NCBI GenBank assembly: GCA_944326315.1
Contig: CALVDP010000012.1
Coordinates: forward strand, 1-52,355
Length of the DNA stretch: 52,355 nt
From: an uncultured Bacteroidales bacterium
GTDB taxonomy: Bacteria > Bacteroidota > Bacteroidia > Bacteroidales > UBA932
Direction: 5' to 3'
In this document: positions 1 to 7,948 of the stretch, in pieces
How positions within the stretch are numbered: position 1 is the first letter of the stretch
Layout: each line of letters starts with the position of its first letter
The notes under the pieces: generated by a model
Told to the model about the DNA's origin: nothing
Database searches by the model: none
Seen by the model: only the letters and a program-made list of their open reading frames with translations
Position numbers and translations under genes: made by a program

Positions 1-117
1 CTTGCCCTGCAGATCCTCAAGGCTCACAACGACAAGAAGAGCATTCGAAAAAGAATCTTCAGTGCTGCCCTATCTCAACATTATCTCTTCGATGTGTTGT
101 TGAATGCTAAAATTTGA
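1..117 (+). CDS. 3' end of an unidentified protein (partial)
   Basis: Frame 1 is open from the window edge to a TGA at 115-117 and gives 38 residues, ending in FDVLLNAKI. The peptide is basic (several Lys and Arg, including IRKRIF). Its codons (CTA, TCT, TTG TTG, AAT, ATT) look more AT-leaning than those of the genes that follow. I do not recognise the family. A transposase C-terminus is possible, because short basic tails and different codon use are common there, but nothing visible proves it. It is followed by a short inverted repeat and then by the promoter of the next gene, so it is a separate transcription unit. Confidence 0.45.
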   Translation, partial: LALQILKAHNDKKSIRKRIFSAALSQHYLFDVLLNAKI

Positions 118-136
118 TGCGGTTGCCCTGCACAAT

Positions 137-164
137 CTGAAACGGAGACTTGGATAAGTTTCAG
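137..164. terminator. Weak hairpin after the left-edge ORF
   Basis: CTGAAAC at 137-143 pairs with GTTTCAG at 158-164 around a 14-base loop, 20 bp after the stop of the partial gene. There is no T-run, so it is at best a weak terminator. It overlaps the -33 element of the next promoter (149-152). Confidence 0.3.
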
Positions 165-180
165 GATTTTAGTAATTTTG
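149..180 (+). promoter_or_regulatory. Bacteroidota-type promoter for the XRE-cupin/acyl-CoA synthetase pair
   Basis: CTTG at 149-152 and TAATTTTG at 173-180 are separated by 20 bp, matching the TTTG / TAnnTTTG architecture of the main Bacteroidota sigma factor. A start near 187 would give a leader of about 100 nt before the ATG at 287. I see no convincing structure in that leader. Called by pattern only. Confidence 0.5.
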
Positions 181-286
181 AAGTTCATGTGCGAATCCTG
201 ACAAGGATCGCGGCATTGTCCCGGACAGTACCGGCAAGATCCCCTAAGGGCAAGATATTGGAATTAACCCTATTGACCTTTATATT

Positions 287-844
287 ATGGACGGACAGAT
301 CAGACAAATAGCCGAAAGGCTGAAGGGCCTGCGCGAGGCACTTGAACTCAGCGAGGAGGAAGTGGCTGCGGACTGCGGGATGGACACGGAAGAATACCGG
401 ACACTCGAATCCGGGGAATACGACCCGTCTATCAGTATCCTGCAGCGAATTGCACACAAGTACGGCATCACCCTGGACGAACTCATGTTCGGGGAAGAGC
501 CCAAGATGAACTCCTATTTCCTGACACGGAAAGGGACCGGGACGTCAGTGGAAAGGGTCAAGGCATACAAATACGAACTTCTCGCATCCGGCTTCAAGAA
601 CAGGATCGGAGACCCGTTCATCGTGACTATCGGGCCGAAACCGGAAGACATGCCTCTTTTCTACAACACTCATCCGGGACAGGAATTCCATTTTGTCATC
701 GAAGGCCGTCTATACGTGGAAATCAACGGAAAAGGACTTGAGCTCTCCCCTGGCGACAGCCTGTATTTCGACTCCGGACTGCCTCACGGACTGATGGCTC
801 TCGACGGGAAACCTGTCAAATTCCTGGCTATGGTTATGCAATGA
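287..844 (+). CDS. XRE-family transcriptional regulator with C-terminal cupin domain
   Basis: This is a 185-residue cytoplasmic DNA-binding regulator. Residues about 8-65 form a Cro/CI-type helix-turn-helix (LREALELSEEEVAADCGM, then SISILQRIAHKYGITLDEL). Residues about 120-183 form a small cupin barrel with the pattern HPGQEFHFVIEGRLYVEING and the turn LSPGDSLYFDSGLPHG. Family members of this length bind a small ligand in the cupin and often control the adjacent metabolic gene. The acyl-CoA synthetase begins 27 bp downstream on the same strand, so co-transcription and control by an acid or acyl-CoA ligand are likely, but the ligand cannot be read from sequence. The ATG at 287 is the first in frame ahead of the helix-turn-helix. 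Confidence 0.9.
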   Translation: MDGQIRQIAERLKGLREALELSEEEVAADCGMDTEEYRTLESGEYDPSISILQRIAHKYGITLDELMFGEEPKMNSYFLTRKGTGTSVERVKAYKYELLASGFKNRIGDPFIVTIGPKPEDMPLFYNTHPGQEFHFVIEGRLYVEINGKGLELSPGDSLYFDSGLPHGLMALDGKPVKFLAMVMQ

Positions 845-871
845 CAAACGGACACAACAGACGAACTTGAT

Positions 872-2527
872 ATGATAGAGAAATTTTTAAGTCAGACAGA
901 ATTTTCCTCTCAGGAGGACTTCATAAAGAATCTCAAGATCACAGTTCCCGAAAACTTCAATTTCGGATACGACATAGTCGATGCCTGGGCAGAAGAGAGG
1001 CCGGACAAGAATGCACTCCTGTGGACCAATGACAAGGGAGAATGCATCCAGTTCACATACGGCGACCTGAAAAGATACACCGACATGACGGCATCGTGGT
1101 TCCTGAGCCTCGGGATACGCCGGGGTGACAAGGTAATGCTCATATTGAAACGCCGCTATGAATTCTGGTTTTCCATCATAGCCCTGCACAAGATCGGAGC
1201 CGTGGCCATCCCCGCCACGCATCTCCTGACAAAGAAAGACATAATATACAGATGCAAGGCGGCTTCCATAAAAATGATAGTGGCGGCAGGAGAAGGCGTA
1301 ATCCTCGGGCACATCGCCGATGCCATGCCAGATTGCCCCGGACTGGAATATGCAGTAAGCACAGGACCGGAATACCCGGAAGGCTTCCTGGACTTCCACA
1401 AGGGAATAGAAGGAGCGGCACCTTTCTCAAGGCCTGCAGAGGTGAACACGAACACCGATATCATGCTTATGTACTTCACCTCCGGCACGACAGGCGAGCC
1501 CAAGATGGTGGCACATGACTTCACATATCCTCTGGGACACATTGTGACTGCACGTTACTGGCACAACCTGCATGAAGGAAGCCTTCACTTCACCATAGCC
1601 GACACCGGGTGGGCCAAAGCCGCGTGGGGGAAAATATACGGACAGATGATTGCAGGAGCCAATATTTTCGTCTACGACCACGAGAAATTCACTCCGGCAG
1701 ACATCCTCCAGAAGATACATGACTACCATATCACGTCTCTGTGCGCCCCGCCTACGATATACAGGTTCCTCATCAGGGAGGATCTGAGCAAATATGACCT
1801 TTCATCCCTGGAATACTGCACCACGGCAGGAGAAGCCCTGAACTATTCGGTCTACGAGACCTTCCTCAAGATCACGGGCATACGCCTCATGGAAGGTTTC
1901 GGGCAGACGGAGACCACGCTCACGCTGGGGACTTTCCCATGGATGACGCCGAAGCCGGGAAGCATGGGCGTACCGAATCCGCAGTACGACATCGACCTTC
2001 TGAAGCCGGACGGACGCCGTGCCGAGGAAGGTGAACAGGGACAGATCGTGATAAGGACGGACAAGGGCAAGCCTGTCGGCCTGTTCAAGGAATACTATCG
2101 GGACAAGGAAAAGACCGAAGAGTCATGGCATGACGGATATTACTGCACCGGAGACCTCGCATGGAGGGACGAGGACGGATATTACTGGTTCGTAGGACGT
2201 GCCGACGATGTGATCAAGAGCTCGGGCTACCGTATCGGGCCGTTCGAAGTCGAAAGCGCACTGATGACACATCCGGCGGTAGTGGAATGCGCCATCACCG
2301 GTGTCCCTGACGAGATTCGCGGACAAGTGGTGAAAGCCACCGTCATACTTGCCGCAGAATACAAGGCGAAGGCTGGGCCGGAACTCGTGAAGGAGCTTCA
2401 GGACCATGTCAAGAAAGTGACCGCACCGTACAAGTACCCGCGCGTGATAGAGTTCGTGGACGAATTGCCCAAGACCATCAGCGGCAAGATCCGGAGGGTC
2501 GAAATCAGGGAAAAGGACAGCAAGTAA
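872..2527 (+). CDS. AMP-dependent acyl-CoA synthetase (acetyl/medium-chain ACS-like)
   Basis: This 551-residue adenylate-forming enzyme activates a carboxylic acid with ATP and CoA to acyl-CoA, AMP and pyrophosphate. The signature [12 protein letters not shown] lies at about 201-212, the hinge motif [20 protein letters not shown] at about 439-458, and the catalytic C-terminal lysine in KTISGKIRR is K539. The overall plan (short N-terminal segment, SGYRIGP rather than the full acetyl-CoA synthetase N-terminus) resembles medium-chain ACSM-type enzymes more than the roughly 650-residue AcsA, so the substrate may be a short or medium-chain or aromatic acid. It is second in an apparent two-gene operon after the XRE-cupin regulator. 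Specificity is inferred and could be wrong. Confidence 0.9.
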   Translation: MIEKFLSQTEFSSQEDFIKNLKITVPENFNFGYDIVDAWAEERPDKNALLWTNDKGECIQFTYGDLKRYTDMTASWFLSLGIRRGDKVMLILKRRYEFWFSIIALHKIGAVAIPATHLLTKKDIIYRCKAASIKMIVAAGEGVILGHIADAMPDCPGLEYAVSTGPEYPEGFLDFHKGIEGAAPFSRPAEVNTNTDIMLMYFTSGTTGEPKMVAHDFTYPLGHIVTARYWHNLHEGSLHFTIADTGWAKAAWGKIYGQMIAGANIFVYDHEKFTPADILQKIHDYHITSLCAPPTIYRFLIREDLSKYDLSSLEYCTTAGEALNYSVYETFLKITGIRLMEGFGQTETTLTLGTFPWMTPKPGSMGVPNPQYDIDLLKPDGRRAEEGEQGQIVIRTDKGKPVGLFKEYYRDKEKTEESWHDGYYCTGDLAWRDEDGYYWFVGRADDVIKSSGYRIGPFEVESALMTHPAVVECAITGVPDEIRGQVVKATVILAAEYKAKAGPELVKELQDHVKKVTAPYKYPRVIEFVDELPKTISGKIRRVEIREKDSK

Positions 2528-2538
2528 GAAAATTTTGC

Positions 2539-2546
2539 TATCTTTG
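2539..2546 (+). promoter_or_regulatory. -7 element (TATCTTTG) upstream of the 92-residue protein
   Basis: TATCTTTG at 2539-2546 fits TAnnTTTG. No TTTG sits 19-21 bp upstream, where the coding end of the synthetase lies. A start near 2551 would leave a leader of about 34 nt before the ATG at 2585. Confidence 0.45.
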
Positions 2547-2584
2547 CCGCCTGAAACAGCCAATACTTTAAATATTTTACAGAT

Positions 2585-2863
2585 ATGAATCTTAGAGACA
2601 TCAAGAAAGACATCGAATATTTCATCGGTGAATTCATAGATGACTGCTCCCTGTTCATTGCCCTCAATCCTTCCAAAGGCACTGAAAAGGTTTCAGGCAT
2701 CATTGACGAGGCGGTAGACCTTTATAACAACCTCAAGGAGAAGATCAACCATCCTGCAGAGGGAGCCAAAAGGTCCTATTATGACAATATCCGCAAGGAA
2801 ATGCTCGAAAAGCTCGATGAACTGAGCGAAAAGCTGAGCAGCGTCATTTCCAAGGAGGAATAA
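2585..2863 (+). CDS. Small helical cytoplasmic protein of unknown function
   Basis: This 92-residue acidic, Lys-rich protein has no signal peptide or membrane segment. The sequence is almost wholly helix-forming, with heptad-like stretches (DEAVDLYNNLKEKI and EKLDELSEKLSSVISKEE), so a small coiled-coil or helical bundle is likely. I do not recognise a domain. It probably has its own promoter (TATCTTTG at 2539) and is followed by two hairpins, so it seems to be a monocistronic gene between the acyl-CoA synthetase and the Fur regulator. No catalytic or ligand motif is visible, and I assign no function. Confidence 0.75.
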   Translation: MNLRDIKKDIEYFIGEFIDDCSLFIALNPSKGTEKVSGIIDEAVDLYNNLKEKINHPAEGAKRSYYDNIRKEMLEKLDELSEKLSSVISKEE

Positions 2864-2870
2864 CAGAATT

Positions 2871-2900
2871 TACCGGATGTACCGGCAGGAATGTCCGGTA
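2871..2900 (+). terminator. Hairpin downstream of the 92-residue protein gene
   Basis: TACCGGA at 2871-2877 pairs perfectly with TCCGGTA at 2894-2900, followed by GGATTTTC. It begins 7 bp after the stop codon, so it is a likely intrinsic terminator, though the T-run is short. Confidence 0.5.
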
Positions 2901-2920
2901 GGATTTTCAAAAGTACGTTC

Positions 2921-2967
2921 GGGGCTGTGTCAAAATGAATGTTTTGATGCAGCTCCATTAAGTTTTT
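2921..2967 (+). terminator. Strong hairpin with T-run, probable terminator or dispersed repeat
   Basis: GGGGCTGTGTCAAAA at 2921-2935 pairs with TTTTGATGCAGCTCC at 2942-2956 (13 of 15 pairs Watson-Crick or G-T). A TTTTTT run follows at 2962-2967. It lies between the 92-residue protein and the Fur gene. The GGGGCTGTGTCAAAA arm resembles dispersed hairpin repeats I associate with Bacteroidota genomes; that is a recollection, not a search result. Confidence 0.55.
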
Positions 2968-3021
2968 TACCGGCAGATTGCCTGTCATGACACGCTACCA
3001 TAAGATTTTGCCCTATTTGCC

Positions 3022-3441
3022 ATGGATAAGAATGTGTGCATAGAAAGGTTGGAGAAAAAGGGGGTCAGGGTGACCTCCATAAGGATTCTCGTGCTCGGTG
3101 CCCTTATGGACGCGCAACGCACCATGTCACTGGCAGACCTTGAAACAGAACTCGAAACAGTAGACAAGTCCAGCATATTCAGGACACTGGAAATCTTCGA
3201 GAAAAACCATCTTGTCCATTCCATTGATGACGGCACCGGATCAATCAAGTATGAAGTGTGCGAGGGCAAGGACGAATGCACCGTGGAGGACATGCACACG
3301 CATTTCTATTGCGAAAGATGCCACAGAACATTCTGTCTCAAGAACATAACGGCTCCGCTCGTAGACCTTCCCGAAGGTTTCGCCGTACATTCCATAAACT
3401 ACATCGTCAAGGGCGTCTGCCCCGATTGCTCAAGACACTGA
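3022..3441 (+). CDS. Fur-family metal-responsive transcriptional repressor
   Basis: The 139-residue protein has the Fur fold: a winged helix at about residues 8-80 (VRVTSIRILVLGALMDAQRT, then SSIFRTLEIFEKNHLVHSI) and a dimerisation/metal domain. The structural zinc site is complete, with C97/C100 in CERC and C133/C136 in CPDC. The histidine-containing stretch DMHTHFYC supplies regulatory metal ligands. It lies 186 bp upstream of a heavy-metal RND operon on the same strand, which suggests that it senses Zn, Fe or another divalent metal and controls that operon. Which subfamily (Fur, Zur, Mur, PerR) cannot be decided here. The ATG at 3022 gives the normal family length. Confidence 0.9.
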   Translation: MDKNVCIERLEKKGVRVTSIRILVLGALMDAQRTMSLADLETELETVDKSSIFRTLEIFEKNHLVHSIDDGTGSIKYEVCEGKDECTVEDMHTHFYCERCHRTFCLKNITAPLVDLPEGFAVHSINYIVKGVCPDCSRH

Positions 3442-3478
3442 GGTAGGGAGAAAAAGCTAAAAAGCAGGGAGAAAAACT

Positions 3479-3512
3479 GCAACCGGGTTGCGGCAGTATA
3501 GACATATCTTTG
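3479..3512 (+). promoter_or_regulatory. Efflux-operon promoter with overlapping palindromic operator candidate
   Basis: TATCTTTG at 3505-3512 is a good -7 element. The perfect palindrome GCAACC-G-GGTTGC at 3479-3491 covers the place where the -33 element should be (about 3481-3486) and is nested within a larger stem ACTGC/GCAGT. Just upstream AGGGAGAAAAA occurs twice (from about 3444 and 3464). A repressor bound to this palindrome would block the promoter. The Fur-family gene immediately upstream is one candidate binder, although the GC-rich centre is not a classical Fur box. The leader to the ATG at 3628 is about 110 nt. Confidence 0.45.
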
Positions 3513-3627
3513 CATCCGTTCGTGACGACGGTGTGCCTGAAGATTTACATTCCGGCACATTCCAAGTCCGGACGGATTTTTTCATGACACCCACCGGGGT
3601 CATATACGGATAAAACAAGACAAAGAC

Positions 3628-4827
3628 ATGAAACGACTGATCCTTCTTTCAGGGCTTTGCACCCTGATGGCTCTTTGGTCATGCAATGCAGGCCGGAACG
3701 GCGGCCAGGACCACGAGCACAGCCATGACCACGACATCCACACAGAAGAAGAACATGGAGGCACCGGCCACAGTGAAGAAGAACACGCCGCAGAAGCCGG
3801 ACACACTGACGAAATCGTAATTTCTCCCGAGAAGGCCGCAGCAGCAGGCATAGCCACGGAAACCGTCATCCCGGGACCGTTCTCCGACGTCATCAGGACC
3901 GGAGGTCAGATACTGCCGGCAATAAATGACGAGAAGACCCTTGTAGCCACGACAGACGGCATCATTTCGTTCAGCGGGAACTATCTCGAAGGCACATCGG
4001 TCAGCAAGTCCCAGCCTGTCTTCTCCATATTGTCCGGCAACATCCAGGACGGAAACCGCGTAGGCAAGGCCAAAGTGGCATATGAGACGGCGAAAGCTGA
4101 ATATGAAAGGGCATCCAGGCTGGTAGATGACAAGATTGTCTCGCAGAAAGAATTCGCAAGGATCAGGGAAGCATACGAAAACAGCCGGATGGCGTATGAA
4201 GCCCTCAAGCCCAATGCCGACGGGACAGGAGTACAGGTCGAAGCCCCGTTCGACGGCTTCATCAGGACAATTTCAGTCAAGGAGGGGGACTTCGTGGCCA
4301 TGGGGACGCCTGTCGCGACCGTCACCCGCAACAGGAAAATGCTCCTCAAGGCAGATGTATCCCAGCGTTATTACGGGAAACTGGATGAAATCACGTCTGC
4401 CAAATTCGTGACACAGTACGGCGGCAGGGCGACAGACATCAGGGATCTCGGAGGACGCCTCGTATCAGTCGGGCGGAGCACGTCGGATTCCTCGTATTAT
4501 ATTCCTGTCACCTTCGAATTCGACAACAACGGGTCTGTCGTACCGGGCTCGTTCGCAGAAGTATGGCTTCTGACCGGGCGCAGGGACAATGTTCTGTCCG
4601 TACCGGTATCCGCTCTTACAGAAGAGCAGGGAATCCATTTCGTTTATCTCAAGCTTGACGGAAGCTGCTACAGGAAGCAGGAGGTGACTCTCGGAGAAAG
4701 CGACGGGGCGAGGACCGAGATATTGTCGGGGCTGGAGCCAGGCGACAATGTCGTGACAGAAGGCGCATACAATGTCAAGCTGGCCTCCGCCAGCAATGTA
4801 ATACCGGCACACACCCACAACCATTAA
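3628..4827 (+). CDS. RND efflux periplasmic adaptor (CusB/CzcB family), His-rich lipoprotein
   Basis: This is the membrane-fusion protein that links the RND pump to the outer-membrane channel. The 399 residues start with a lipoprotein signal (LMALWSC, Cys 19). A metal-binding stretch at about 28-58 is packed with His, Asp and Glu (DHEHSHDHDIHTEEEHGG). Barrel-sandwich (about 105-215, with EAPFDGFIRTISVKEGDFV), coiled-coil hairpin (about 140-185) and beta-barrel regions follow. The N-terminal His cluster is typical of Zn/Co/Cd or Cu/Ag exporters and probably captures metal in the periplasm. No acidic run follows the lipid Cys, consistent with staying in the inner membrane or periplasm. It is first in a three-gene operon, with the pump starting 11 bp downstream. 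Confidence 0.92.
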   Translation: MKRLILLSGLCTLMALWSCNAGRNGGQDHEHSHDHDIHTEEEHGGTGHSEEEHAAEAGHTDEIVISPEKAAAAGIATETVIPGPFSDVIRTGGQILPAINDEKTLVATTDGIISFSGNYLEGTSVSKSQPVFSILSGNIQDGNRVGKAKVAYETAKAEYERASRLVDDKIVSQKEFARIREAYENSRMAYEALKPNADGTGVQVEAPFDGFIRTISVKEGDFVAMGTPVATVTRNRKMLLKADVSQRYYGKLDEITSAKFVTQYGGRATDIRDLGGRLVSVGRSTSDSSYYIPVTFEFDNNGSVVPGSFAEVWLLTGRRDNVLSVPVSALTEEQGIHFVYLKLDGSCYRKQEVTLGESDGARTEILSGLEPGDNVVTEGAYNVKLASASNVIPAHTHNH

Positions 4828-4838
4828 GCCATCCGACA

Positions 4839-7800
4839 ATGCTGAACAAGATAATACATTTTTCACTGAGCAACAGGCTGCTTATACTCGTGGCCTCGGC
4901 CCTGCTGATGATAGCGGGAGTATATGTGATGAACCGCACGGAAGTGGATGTATTCCCTGACCTGAACGCTCCCACAGTCGTAGTGATGACGGAAGCCGGA
5001 GGGATGGCTGCGGAAGAAGTCGAGCAGCTGGTGACATTCCCGATTGAGACCGCGGTGAACGGAGCTACGGGCGTGCGCCGCGTAAGGTCATCATCGACCA
5101 CAGGCTTCTCCGTGGTATGGGTGGAATTCGACTGGGACATGGACATTTACCTGGCAAGGCAGATTGTATCCGAGAAAATCGCCATGGCCGCGGAAGAGCT
5201 GCCGGAAAATGTCGGCAACCCTACGCTCGGTCCGCAATCTTCAATACTCGGGGAACTGCTCATTGTCGGCATGACGGCCGATTCAACATCCATGCTCGAC
5301 CTCAGGACCATAGCAGACTGGACCATAAGGCCAAGACTCCTTTCGACAGGCGGAGTGGCCCAGGTAGCCGTACTCGGAGGTGACATAAAGGAATACCAGG
5401 TCCTGATACATCCGGAGAAAATGAAATACTACGGAGTCTCTCTCGGAGAAGTCATGGCGGTGACCAGAGGCATGAACCAGAACACCAACGGAGGGGTGAT
5501 CTACGAATACGGGAACGAATACATAGTCCGCGGGGTGGTATCCACCGATGATGTCAGGGAGATGGCCAGATCGGTAATCAAGACTGTCGGAGGCGCCCCT
5601 GTCACCCTCGAAGACGTGGCGGACGTGAAAATAGGAGCACAGCAGCCGAAGCTCGGACTGGCTTCAGAGAAAGGAAAACCGGCCGTGCTTGTGACCGTCA
5701 CCAAACAGCCGGACACCGGTACGCTTGAACTCACCGCCAAAATAGAAGAAGCACTGAAGGATGTGCAGAAGAATCTGCCACCGGATGTGAAACTGTCCAC
5801 CGACACATTCCGCCAGGCACGTTTCATCGAAAGTTCTATAAGCAACGTCAAGTCTTCCCTCTACGAAGGTGCCATATTTGTGGTGATTGTGCTCATCCTC
5901 TTCCTGGCCAATGTCAGGACCACCATAATCTCGCTCATCACGCTGCCTCTGTCGGTCCTCATCTCCATACTGACACTGAACTGGCTCGGCATGACCATAA
6001 ACACCATGAGCCTCGGAGGTCTGGCGATAGCCATCGGCTCGCTTGTGGATGACGCCATAGTCGATGTGGAGAATGTCTGGAAACATATCAGGGCGAACAA
6101 GGCGCTTCCGGATGACAGGAGACGGCCCGTGCTGGATGTCGTATTCGATGCCTCGCGGGAAGTCCGCATGCCGATATTGAACTCCACGCTGATAATAGTG
6201 GTCAGCTTTGTGCCACTGTTCTTCCTCTCCGGCATGGAAGGCAAGATGCTTGCACCTCTCGGAGTTGCATTCATCACCGCCCTCTTCGCATCCACAGTCG
6301 TGGCATTGACATTGACCCCGGTCCTGTGCAGCTACATGCTTGACTACAAGGTGAAAGGTGACGGCGTGCCCAAGGAGGCGTTCCTTGCGGTATGGCTCAG
6401 GAAATATTACAAGACTGCCCTTGAATGGGTCATGAGACACAAGAAAAGCGTGACAGGAGCCACAGTGGCATTGTTCTGCGTCGCCCTCGGACTTTTCTTC
6501 ACCCTCGGACACAGTTTCCTTCCGGCCTTCAATGAAGGCTCGTTCACCATCAATGTCAGTTCGCTTCCGGGAATATCCCTCGAAGAATCCGACAAGATAG
6601 GACGCCGGGCGGAAGAGCTCCTGCTGTCTGTCCCCGAGATATACACTGTGGCGAGGAAGACGGGACGTGCGGAACTGGACGAACACGCGCTCGGAGTCAA
6701 CGTCTCGGAAATCGAGGCTCCTTTCGAGCTCAAGGACAGGTCCCATCAGGAAGTCCTGGCAGAGGTCAGGGAGAAGCTGTCCACGATATCAGGGGCCAAC
6801 ATAGAGATTGGCCAGCCGATAAGCCACCGCATCGACGCGATGCTGAGCGGTACGCAGGCCGGGATAGCCATCAAGCTGTTCGGAGATGACCTGAACCGCA
6901 TGTTCACCATCGGCAACCAGATCAAGGACCTCATAAGCGGAGTGGAGGGCATAGCCGACCTGAATGTTGAACAGCAGATCGAAAGACCTGAGATCAAGAT
7001 AGTCCCGAAGAGGGAGATGCTTGCGAAATACGGCATTTCCATGCCTGCTTTCAGCGAATTCGTCACCGTAAACATGGCAGGAGAGACAGTTTCCCAGGTA
7101 TACGAGCAGGGCAAGGCCTTCAATCTGGTGGTAAGGGCCGCAGAATCAGAACGAGGGTCCATAGACAGGATCAGGGACCTGATGATAGACGATGCCTATG
7201 GCAACAAGCTCCCGCTTTCATACGTGGCTGACATAGAATCTTCATCCGGGCCGAATACGATCAACAGGGAGAATGTCAAGCGGAAGGTTGTGATCTCGGC
7301 CAATGCCGCAGGACGCGATATCGGAAGCGTCGTTGACGACATCAGGAAAATAGTGGACGGAAACATCGTGCTGCCTGAAGGCTACCACATCGAATACGGC
7401 GGACAGTTTGAAAGCGAAAAGGCGGCGGGGAGGATTCTCCTGATGACTTCATTCATGAGCATAATTGTGATATTCCTGCTCCTGTATATGCAGTTCAAGA
7501 GCGCATCACAGAGCGGAGTGGTATTGCTGAACCTGCCTCTGGCACTTATAGGAGGCGTATTCGCCCTTCTGCTGACGACCAGGGAACTGAGTATTCCGGC
7601 CATCATCGGCTTCATATCGCTTTTCGGAATAGCTACCAGGAACGGCATGCTGCTGATAAGCCACTACAACCTGCTGAGGGAACAGGGCAAATCCCTGTAC
7701 GACAGCATCATACAGGGATCACTTGACAGGCTCAACCCTATCCTGATGACCGCTCTGTCTTCCGCACTGGCACTCATACCTCTGGCTGTGAAAGGCGACC

Positions 7801-7943
7801 TGCCCGGAAACGAAATCCAGAGTCCCATGGCGAAGGTGATTTTGGGAGGACTGCTCACATCCACCTTCCTGAACGGCTTCATAGTCCCGGTGATGTACTG
7901 GTGGCTGCACCGGAAGGAAATTGACGAAAAAATCTCAAGATAA
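4839..7943 (+). CDS. Heavy-metal efflux RND transporter (CusA/CzcA family)
   Basis: This 1034-residue inner-membrane proton/metal antiporter is full length for the HME-RND family. The first transmembrane helix is at about 12-32. TM4 carries the acidic proton-relay signature GSLVDDAIVDVEN (D404/D405, D409, E411), which marks the heavy-metal rather than the drug-exporting subfamily. The two large periplasmic loops lie at about 35-335 and 560-870, and the second set of helices at about 870-1025 (FMSIIVIFLLLYMQFKSASQ). It exports a divalent or monovalent metal taken from the cytoplasm or periplasm through the adaptor and the TolC-like channel encoded either side of it. The substrate cannot be assigned safely, and the His-rich partner fits Zn/Co/Cd or Cu. 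Confidence 0.95.
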   Translation: MLNKIIHFSLSNRLLILVASALLMIAGVYVMNRTEVDVFPDLNAPTVVVMTEAGGMAAEEVEQLVTFPIETAVNGATGVRRVRSSSTTGFSVVWVEFDWDMDIYLARQIVSEKIAMAAEELPENVGNPTLGPQSSILGELLIVGMTADSTSMLDLRTIADWTIRPRLLSTGGVAQVAVLGGDIKEYQVLIHPEKMKYYGVSLGEVMAVTRGMNQNTNGGVIYEYGNEYIVRGVVSTDDVREMARSVIKTVGGAPVTLEDVADVKIGAQQPKLGLASEKGKPAVLVTVTKQPDTGTLELTAKIEEALKDVQKNLPPDVKLSTDTFRQARFIESSISNVKSSLYEGAIFVVIVLILFLANVRTTIISLITLPLSVLISILTLNWLGMTINTMSLGGLAIAIGSLVDDAIVDVENVWKHIRANKALPDDRRRPVLDVVFDASREVRMPILNSTLIIVVSFVPLFFLSGMEGKMLAPLGVAFITALFASTVVALTLTPVLCSYMLDYKVKGDGVPKEAFLAVWLRKYYKTALEWVMRHKKSVTGATVALFCVALGLFFTLGHSFLPAFNEGSFTINVSSLPGISLEESDKIGRRAEELLLSVPEIYTVARKTGRAELDEHALGVNVSEIEAPFELKDRSHQEVLAEVREKLSTISGANIEIGQPISHRIDAMLSGTQAGIAIKLFGDDLNRMFTIGNQIKDLISGVEGIADLNVEQQIERPEIKIVPKREMLAKYGISMPAFSEFVTVNMAGETVSQVYEQGKAFNLVVRAAESERGSIDRIRDLMIDDAYGNKLPLSYVADIESSSGPNTINRENVKRKVVISANAAGRDIGSVVDDIRKIVDGNIVLPEGYHIEYGGQFESEKAAGRILLMTSFMSIIVIFLLLYMQFKSASQSGVVLLNLPLALIGGVFALLLTTRELSIPAIIGFISLFGIATRNGMLLISHYNLLREQGKSLYDSIIQGSLDRLNPILMTALSSALALIPLAVKGDLPGNEIQSPMAKVILGGLLTSTFLNGFIVPVMYWWLHRKEIDEKISR

Positions 7944-7948
7944 AGGAC

